From contig NZ_FNSY01000002.1 of assembly GCF_900105515.1 (NCBI RefSeq), positions 1 to 64,000 on the forward strand: 64,000 nucleotides of DNA, given 5' to 3'. This stretch comes from Streptomyces sp. 2131.1. Its GTDB lineage: Bacteria > Actinomycetota > Actinomycetes > Streptomycetales > Streptomycetaceae. Both the position numbers and the translations under genes were made by a program. The notes below the pieces were generated by a model. That model was not told the DNA's origin, did not search any database, and saw only the letters and a list, made by a program, of their open reading frames with translations. Positions within the stretch are counted from its first letter, which is position 1. Each line of letters opens with the position of its first letter. Shown here piece by piece: positions 58,931-64,000 of this stretch.

Positions 58931-59257
58931 CTACGAGCCCTCCTGAGAGGTCACCCGGGCCAGGGCCACGCCCCCGACGATGAGGGCGAGTGCGGCGATA
59001 CGGCCCATCGACACCGGGTCCTTGTGGACGACGATGCCCAGGGTGATCGCCCCGAGCGCGCCGATGCCGGTGAAGACCGCGTACGCCGTGCCGACCGGCA
59101 GGCTCCGCATCGCCAGCGACAGCAGATAGACCGCGGCGGCGGCGAGCACGAAACAGACCAGCGTCGGCAGCGGGCGGGTGAAGCCGGCCGTGGGCTTGAT
59201 GCTCTGCGACCAGGCGACCTCGACCAGCCCCGCCGCGAGGAGCAGCAGCCAGCTCAC
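58931..59257 (-). CDS. small multidrug resistance (SMR) transporter
   Basis: A 108-residue four-helix membrane protein of the SugE/EmrE family: WLLLLAAGLVEVAWSQSIKP (with the essential membrane Glu in VEVAWS), LSLAMRSLPVGTAYAVFTGI and GALGAITLGIVVHKDPVSMG. The GTG start overlaps the TGA of the azoreductase gene (59254-59257), so the two are coupled and probably induced together through the TetR at 60069. Confidence 0.9.
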   Translation of the reverse strand: MSWLLLLAAGLVEVAWSQSIKPTAGFTRPLPTLVCFVLAAAAVYLLSLAMRSLPVGTAYAVFTGIGALGAITLGIVVHKDPVSMGRIAALALIVGGVALARVTSQEGS

Positions 59258-59919
59258 AGCGCCCCTCCGGTCTTCCGGGCCGCCGCCAGCGCCGCCTCGC
59301 GGGACGCGTCGTGGGCGGCGCGGCGCGCGGCGAGGGCGGGATCGACGCGCGCGTTCACCAGCTCGGTGCCGAGGAAGTCCATCGCCTCGTCCGGAATGGC
59401 GAAGTGCCCGGCGAAGAAGTCGCGCAGGTAGCGCTCCTGGTGGTCGTACGGGTGGCGCGGCGTGCCCGGCCCGTACGCCCCGCCGCGTGCGTACGCCACG
59501 ACGAACCGACGCCCGGCCAGGGACATCTTCGGGAAGGTCACCTGGTCGATCCACGCCTTCAGCGACGCCGGGATCGAGAAGTTGTACATGGGTGTGGCGA
59601 TCAGGACGGTGTCGGCGGCGACGAGTTCGGCGAGCAGCGGCTCGATGACCGCCCAGGCGGCGGCATGTTCCGGGGTGCGGACCGCTTCCCGGTACCGGTC
59701 GGTGTCGGTGATCCCGTGCTCCAGGACGTAGTCGCACAGCTCGGTCCACGCCTCGGTTATCTGCGGGACCGGAGTCAGCGCGAGATCACGGTGGAGGTAC
59801 GTGCCGCCGGGGTGGGCCGTACGCCAGGCACCGGCGACGGCGTCGCCGAGCTCCCGGCTGAAGGAGTGGCGGCGGGCGCTGGCGTCGATGTGGAGCAGGG
59901 TCGGGGCGTTGGCGGTCAT
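59254..59919 (-). CDS. FMN-dependent NADH-azoreductase
   Basis: A 221-residue flavodoxin-fold quinone/azo reductase: LLHIDASARRHSFSRELGDA at the phosphate loop, LIATPMYNFSIPASLKAWID (FMN site), FPKMSLAGRRFVVAYARGGA. It reduces quinones or azo dyes with NADH. The ATG at 59919 gives a normal AzoR length. It is divergent from a TetR gene with two identical palindromes between them. Confidence 0.92.
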   Translation of the reverse strand: MTANAPTLLHIDASARRHSFSRELGDAVAGAWRTAHPGGTYLHRDLALTPVPQITEAWTELCDYVLEHGITDTDRYREAVRTPEHAAAWAVIEPLLAELVAADTVLIATPMYNFSIPASLKAWIDQVTFPKMSLAGRRFVVAYARGGAYGPGTPRHPYDHQERYLRDFFAGHFAIPDEAMDFLGTELVNARVDPALAARRAAHDASREAALAAARKTGGAL

Positions 59920-59977
59920 GGCGGACGTCTCCTCGGTCGGGCGATTCGTTCGAGCGCGCACAGACGCTCGCACAACC

Positions 59978-60036
59978 GGACACCGTGTCCAGTTATGCGG
60001 CGAGCTGACCCTACCAACCAACCGGACACCGTGTCC
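59978..60036. promoter_or_regulatory. two identical GGACACCGTGTCC operators
   Basis: The perfect palindrome GGACACCGTGTCC occurs at 59978-59990 and 60024-60036, each preceded by AACC, 46 bp apart. Both lie between the divergent azoreductase (59919) and TetR (60069) genes, so one copy probably covers each promoter. Confidence 0.9.
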
Positions 60037-60068
60037 GCTTACTTCCCGGACTGACGTAGGCTGAGCCC

Positions 60069-60629
60069 GTGGTGGAGATGAGGGAACGCGCGGACGCGGC
60101 GCGCAACCGCGCCAAGGTGCTGGCCGCCGCAGCTGAGTTGTTCGAGACCGGGGACCCCCGGACGGTCACGATGGAGGACATCGCCCGCACGGCCGGCGTC
60201 GGCCGGGGCACCCTCTACCGCCGCTACCCGGACGTGGCGTCCATCGCGGCGGCCCTGCTCGACGAGCACGAACGCCTCCTCCAGGACGAACTGCTGCGCG
60301 GCGCCCCGCCCCTGGGCCCCGGCGCCCCGCCCCACGAGCGGCTCGCCGCCTTCTACGCGGCGATGGTCGACCTGCTGGACCGGCACGGCCACCTGGTCCT
60401 GGGCGCGGAGTCCGGAGCGAAGCGCCTCGCAGTGGGCGCGTACGGCTTCTGGCGCGCCCACGTCCTCGCCCTCCTCCGCCAGGCGGGCACCCCGGACCCG
60501 GAGGCCCTGGCGGACAGCCTGCTCGCACCGCTGGCCCCGGAGGTGTACCTCCACCAGCGGGAGCGGGGGGTGACGCCGGACCGGATCAAGGCGGGGCTGG
60601 GGCGGCTGGCGAGGGTGGCTGCGGAGTGA
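60069..60629 (+). CDS. TetR family transcriptional regulator
   Basis: A 186-residue repressor: RNRAKVLAAAAELFETGDPR, then VTMEDIARTAGVGRGTLYRR as the HTH. The C-terminal ligand domain is short and alanine/leucine-rich. The start is one of the GTGs at 60069/60072 or the ATG at 60078. It faces two palindromes and the azoreductase-SMR operon, a typical quinone- or drug-sensing unit. Confidence 0.9.
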   Translation: MVEMRERADAARNRAKVLAAAAELFETGDPRTVTMEDIARTAGVGRGTLYRRYPDVASIAAALLDEHERLLQDELLRGAPPLGPGAPPHERLAAFYAAMVDLLDRHGHLVLGAESGAKRLAVGAYGFWRAHVLALLRQAGTPDPEALADSLLAPLAPEVYLHQRERGVTPDRIKAGLGRLARVAAE

Positions 60630-60703
60630 GGTGAGGCGGCCCCCCGTTTCGAGATCGCCGGAATGGGCGAACACCGCTCCACTCGGTGATCGTTTTCCGA
60701 GAC

Positions 60704-61174
60704 ATGACGACGAACTCCCTCTCCACCAGGCGCCCGACGCGCCGCCTGGCCCGTGCCTGCGCCACCGCCCTCGCCGTGGCCGGCGCGGCACTCCTGCCGG
60801 TCTCGTCCGCCAGCGCGGCGACCCTCGAAGCCCACGTCAGCTACATCAAGGACGACCCGTACGGGGTCAACCTGTACGACGTCCGCTTCAACGGAACCGT
60901 CAGCAGCGACGGCCCCCGCCACTACACCGTCAAGGGCGAACTCGACGCCTACTGCCACCACGGCGCCCTCACCGGCCAGTCCGTGACCCTGGGCTACCGG
61001 AACTGGAACGGCAGCTGGCACTACAAGAGCTACTGGTGCACGGACACGCCTGTGAAGATCGACGTCCGCTCGGACCGGCACGAGAACGGATCCGTCGAGC
61101 TGGTCGTGGGCGCCACCAGCGGAATCGCCAACACGTACCAGTACGGGGACGTGGAGTTCTATCAGATCGGCTGA
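60704..61174 (+). CDS. small secreted protein, 156 aa
   Basis: An exported protein with a long twin-arginine-free signal (RRLARACATALAVAGAALLP, cleaved near ASA). The mature domain is beta-rich with two cysteines (ELDAYCHHGAL and YKSYWCTDTP), likely a disulphide, and many Tyr/Trp (GYRNWNGSWHYKSYW). I do not recognise a named family. A hairpin terminator follows. Confidence 0.65.
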   Translation: MTTNSLSTRRPTRRLARACATALAVAGAALLPVSSASAATLEAHVSYIKDDPYGVNLYDVRFNGTVSSDGPRHYTVKGELDAYCHHGALTGQSVTLGYRNWNGSWHYKSYWCTDTPVKIDVRSDRHENGSVELVVGATSGIANTYQYGDVEFYQIG

Positions 61175-61194
61175 GCCCGAAACACCGGTGATCA

Positions 61195-61237
61195 CAACCG
61201 GCCCTGCTCCGGCATACCGCGAGAGCCGGGCCGGTTG
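61195..61237. terminator. hairpin terminator
   Basis: CAACCGGCCC (61195-61204) pairs perfectly with GGGCCGGTTG (61228-61237), 20 bp past the secreted-protein stop and before the leftward operon end at 61322. Confidence 0.7.
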
Positions 61238-61321
61238 CGTGCTCCGACGAGGGGCACCGACGGCCTCGGCTCACGCCGTTGCCCGTACCCGCAACCGACC
61301 CAGGTCGTGTTTTCGCGCGCT

Positions 61322-61680
61322 CTACGGGCCTTCGATCCCGATGACCGTGCCGAACGGGTCGCGCAGTTGGGCGATCCTGCGCCCCGGTTCGATGGTCAGC
61401 GGCCCGCGATGGTGCGCGCACCCGCCCGCCAGCAGCCGCTCGCGTACCCGGTCGAGGTCCGCCACGCCCCAGTACACGACGGGGCTGCCGCCCCGGGGAT
61501 TGCGCTCGTCGTCCACCGGATGGAACCCGAGCTCGACCCCGCCGACCACCACCCAGGCGTAGACGGCCCCGGTGTCACCGACGTCCATCTCCACGGGCAC
61601 GCCCAGAAGCTCACCCGCCAACGGGCCGACGCCTCGGGGTCGACGGCGAAGGTCATGACGGTACGGACGGCGCTGAACAA
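61322..61680 (-). pseudogene. frameshifted VOC family gene
   Basis: The N-terminal frame (TTG start at 61680) reads MFSAVRTVMTFAVDPEASAR. After a one-base shift near 61612-61632 another frame continues LAGELLGVPVEMDVGDTGAV and WVVVGGVELGFHPVDDERNP to LRDPFGTVIGIEGP. Joined, it is a full VOC protein of about 120 residues. GGAGG lies before the start, right after the reconstructed GNAT stop. It is a true mutation or a sequence error. Confidence 0.72.
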
Positions 61681-61692
61681 CGCCTTGCCTCC

Positions 61693-62342
61693 TCAGTGCT
61701 CCGCGGATCGCTGGGGCCGGATGATCACTTCGCTGCCGATCGGGGTGAACCCGCAGGCCAGGAAGGCGCGGAAGGAGCGGCATTGCCCGGGGACACGGCG
61801 GCGAAGAGCGGTTCGCCCGCCGGCACGAGCGTCAGGGCATCCGCGAGGAGGCCGCGTCCGTGGCCCTGGCTCCCGTGGTGGGGGGCATGCAGTTCGATGC
61901 TCAGTTCCCGCCGTCCGGCGAGGCCGACCGCCAGCGTGATCAGCCCCCGCTCGTCGCCGTAGACCTTGATGCCGGTCCTCAGTGCGCGGGCATGCAGGAC
62001 GCGCGGGTGATCGTGCGCTTCGTCCCCGAGCTCGGCCAGGCGTGGCGTTCCGCCGGTACCACGGGTCGTCAGGGTGGCGTCCGTGACGCCGATCGCCCCC
62101 TCCGGGCCCGCGAGGTGGCGAAGGAAGTCGGGGGCCAGGGAGGCACCGAAGCCGTCCGGTCCCAGGGCGTGTACGTCAGCGGCGTTCAAGGCGGTGGCGA
62201 ACACCGCGTGTCCGGTGAAGGCGACGGATGCCTCAAGCCCCCCGGGCAGCGGCGGAAGCACCGTCACACCGCCGTCGCAGGGCGGGAAACGACCGTGGGC
62301 GGCCTCGGTGAAGCAGGCCAGGAGCGGGTGCGGCTCAGTCAC
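61693..62342 (-). pseudogene. frameshifted GNAT acetyltransferase gene
   Basis: The main frame (GTG 62342) reads PHPLLACFTEAAHGRFPPCD through IELHAPHHGSQGHGRGLLAD (acetyl-CoA loop region) to SPGNA. There a one-base deletion near 61777 sends it into a basic tail. The other frame continues RSFRAFLACGFTPIGSEVII and RPQRSAEH with a stop at 61693, exactly as a GNAT C-terminus should. The start overlaps the stop of the upstream hydrolase gene. Confidence 0.72.
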
Positions 62343-63150
62343 GGGTGGCCACCCGGGCGGTGAGGAAGTCCAGCAGAGCGGTGTTGAAGGACTCGGGCTG
62401 CTCGGCGCCGGGAAGGTGGCCGGCCTTCTCGATGACGGCCAGAGTCGCGTCGGGTACGAGGCCGCGGATCGCCTCGGCCTCCGCGACCGGGGTGTACACG
62501 TCGTCCGCGCCGACGACGACCAGTACCGGCTTGCGGACCGCTGCCAGCGTGTCCCGGTAGTCGGGGCGTTCGGCCCGCCCGCGCAGGGCTGCCGCCGCGC
62601 CGTGAGGGTCCGTGGCGCGCATCATGCCCAGGACGCGATCGGCGACCTCGGGCATCGCGGTCACGTTGTACGCGGCGAGCATCTTGTCGATCACCTCGCT
62701 CGCGTACCCGTCCATGCCCTCGGCGAGGAGCCGGTCGGCCAGGCGGTTGCGGAACTCCTTGCCCTCATCGGTCTCGGCGGGAGCGGAGGTGTCGGACAGG
62801 ACCAGGGCCCGCACCCGCTGCGGGTGGAGACGCTGAAACTCCATGGCGATCTGACCGCCCATCGAGACACCCCCGACCACGGCCCGCTCGACACCCAGGT
62901 GGTCGAGGAGCGCGGCGAGGTCATCGGCGAAGTCGGAGAGCAGGACCCTTCCCCGGGTGACGCTGCTGTCGCCGTAACCCCGCAGGTCAGGGGTGATGAC
63001 CCGGTACCCCGCCTCGGCCAGCGCCCTGCCCTGGGGTGCCCACAGAGTGCGGTTGAACGGATGGCCGTGAATCAACAGGGCCGGCAGCCCGGCCGAGGGA
63101 CCGAAGTCGTCGTAGTGGATCGTGGCTCCACGCACCGCTATCGCGTTCAT
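62335..63150 (-). CDS. alpha/beta hydrolase
   Basis: A 271-residue serine hydrolase: ALLIHGHPFNRTLWAPQGRA, ITPDLRGYGDSS, the nucleophile elbow AVVGGVSMGGQIAMEFQRLH, VVVGADDVYTPVAEAEAIRG (acid) and VIEKAGHLPGAEQPESFN (His). It resembles 3-oxoadipate enol-lactonase-like enzymes, but the substrate is not certain. It is first in a leftward operon with GNAT and VOC genes, overlapping the GNAT start by 8 bp. Confidence 0.88.
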   Translation of the reverse strand: MNAIAVRGATIHYDDFGPSAGLPALLIHGHPFNRTLWAPQGRALAEAGYRVITPDLRGYGDSSVTRGRVLLSDFADDLAALLDHLGVERAVVGGVSMGGQIAMEFQRLHPQRVRALVLSDTSAPAETDEGKEFRNRLADRLLAEGMDGYASEVIDKMLAAYNVTAMPEVADRVLGMMRATDPHGAAAALRGRAERPDYRDTLAAVRKPVLVVVGADDVYTPVAEAEAIRGLVPDATLAVIEKAGHLPGAEQPESFNTALLDFLTARVATRD

Positions 63151-63342
63151 GCCAGGCACCTTAGCCGGGTGATCAACAGGGACGCAGAGGTGTTCTCTTC
63201 GTGCTGGGTGCCGGTTCCCGAGGCTGTGCGTCCGACCGGGAGCAGTCCGGAACCGCATCGATACGGCCCACGTCTCCCACCTCATGATCTCCAACGAGCA
63301 CCAAGAGCACGCGAGCGCCCCCGGCCCACCTCGTCGTCCGCG

Positions 63343-63430
63343 GTGACCGTGGATCCACCGAAGGTCAACGACTACAACAGCCACGCCGAGGCGTACACGG
63401 CCGAGAACGAGACCAACCTCCTCAATGCCC
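63343..63430 (+). pseudogene. N-terminal stub of a SAM methyltransferase
   Basis: GTG at 63343 begins a frame reading KVNDYNSHAEAYTAENETNL followed by LNA, the usual N-terminus of a Streptomyces class I methyltransferase. The SAM-binding motif that should follow is missing, and after 63430 the sequence has no resemblance to the family. The surrounding 63151-63679 otherwise holds no gene I can support. Confidence 0.5.
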
Positions 63431-63745
63431 CAGGTTGGGGGCACTCAGGTGCTTGGGGGAGCTGGTTCCAAGGGCCGCACCGCCCACCCCGGCGCCCAGG
63501 ACTCCGACGCCCCGTCTCACGGCGTGCTTGGCGCCTTCGCATTCACGTCATCCTCCCCACTCACGAACGGTTCGGCCTCGGCCACAGCACGGAACCTGCG
63601 ACGCGGGTCGGCGTCGGCTCCGGCGTGCGGAGGCACCTGAGCCGTTCGGCCCCCGGGCCGGACGGCGGAGCCCGGCACCGTGACCAGCCACTCCTGCTGT
63701 TGTTCGTCCGTCACGGTCCGCACCACCCGAGACTCAGATCCGCTG

Positions 63746-64000
63746 ATGCCCCCTACGGTCCGAGGAATCCCACGGGCCCGCACGTTCAACGGTCTCGCGT
63801 ACGTGCCCAGGCTCCCTCCCACCGCGTACACCCTGCTGCTGCCCATGATGACCGAGCAGGAGCCCGGCGGACTCGTGGCCGCCACACACGAAGAGTTCGC
63901 CGCCGGTCTCGCCATGGAGCGCGGCATGATCAGCCGTGCCATGCCGCACCTCGTCGCCGCCCGCCTCGTCACCGTCATCCGCCGCGGACGGTTCCAACTG
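63746..64000 (+). CDS. winged-helix regulator/replication-type protein, partial
   Basis: The gene runs off the right edge. Its visible part reads RTFNGLAYVPRLPPTAYTLL, then LPMMTEQEPGG and an HTH, LAMERGMISRAMPHLVAARL, and a wing strand VTVIRRGRFQL. This is the same family as the frameshifted relic at 1063-1360. The ATG at 63746 lacks a good ribosome site; an in-frame GTG at 63680 is an alternative. Confidence 0.65.
   Translation, partial: MPPTVRGIPRARTFNGLAYVPRLPPTAYTLLLPMMTEQEPGGLVAATHEEFAAGLAMERGMISRAMPHLVAARLVTVIRRGRFQL

Overview
The window is high-GC actinobacterial DNA, almost certainly from a Streptomyces. Supporting signs are strong G/C at third codon positions, many TetR, LysR, AraC, IclR, XRE and ECF regulators, mycothiol-type enzymes, Sec/Tat-exported proteins and secondary-metabolism genes. 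Gene relics, frameshifted genes and accessory functions suggest an arm-like or accessory part of the chromosome; that placement is inference. Both edges carry related winged-helix genes: a frameshifted relic near 1.1 kb and one running off the right edge.

Layout. 1-1.6 kb is gene-poor, with a nested perfect inverted repeat (669-730) and decayed genes. 1.7-9 kb holds a DUF2993 protein, an epimerase/TetR divergent pair, a cluster of gene fragments (4.6-5.4 kb), a TPR protein, small peptides and a LysR/NTF2-like divergent pair. 9-12 kb is a fumarylacetoacetase (tyrosine catabolism) operon with an IclR regulator. 12-16 kb encodes secreted and membrane proteins and a tannase-family esterase. 16-24 kb contains a CGNR zinc-finger regulator, an Ohr/OsmC peroxidase, a GT39-like membrane glycosyltransferase, an exported epoxide-hydrolase-like enzyme and a frameshifted SnoaL-like gene. 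A common 21-bp palindrome (GTCACC-N9-GGTGAC) recurs six times in this block. 24-30.5 kb has prephenate dehydratase, a TetR pair, an AraC/hydrolase/FAD-monooxygenase set and a second CGNR regulator with its own 21-bp palindrome directly against its start codon.

30.5-54 kb looks like an unusual natural-product locus. It contains a class V aminotransferase-fold protein lacking the catalytic lysine, a small secreted peptide with four DIGWP repeats, a stand-alone acyl carrier protein, and an intact 1380-residue NRPS-like protein (A-PCP-C-A-MbtH) whose catalytic motifs are largely eroded. It also contains an XRE-TPR regulator translationally coupled to a 36-residue peptide, an orphan LuxR regulator, a condensation-domain protein whose carrier domain has lost its serine, a macrolide-type glycosyltransferase and dTDP-deoxysugar genes (thymidylyltransferase, 4,6-dehydratase, 2,3-dehydratase, 3-ketoreductase). 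Clustered TTGCC/GGCAA elements occur upstream of both the peptide and the NRPS-like gene, which argues that they are co-regulated. An ECF41-type sigma factor with its oxidoreductase partner lies inside this region and may be an unrelated insertion.

54-63 kb returns to ordinary accessory genes: a secreted hydrolase, a flavin oxidoreductase, a methyltransferase, an azoreductase/SMR operon with a divergent TetR, and a hydrolase-GNAT-VOC operon in which the last two genes are frameshifted.

All function calls come from reading motifs and family resemblance; no database search was possible.
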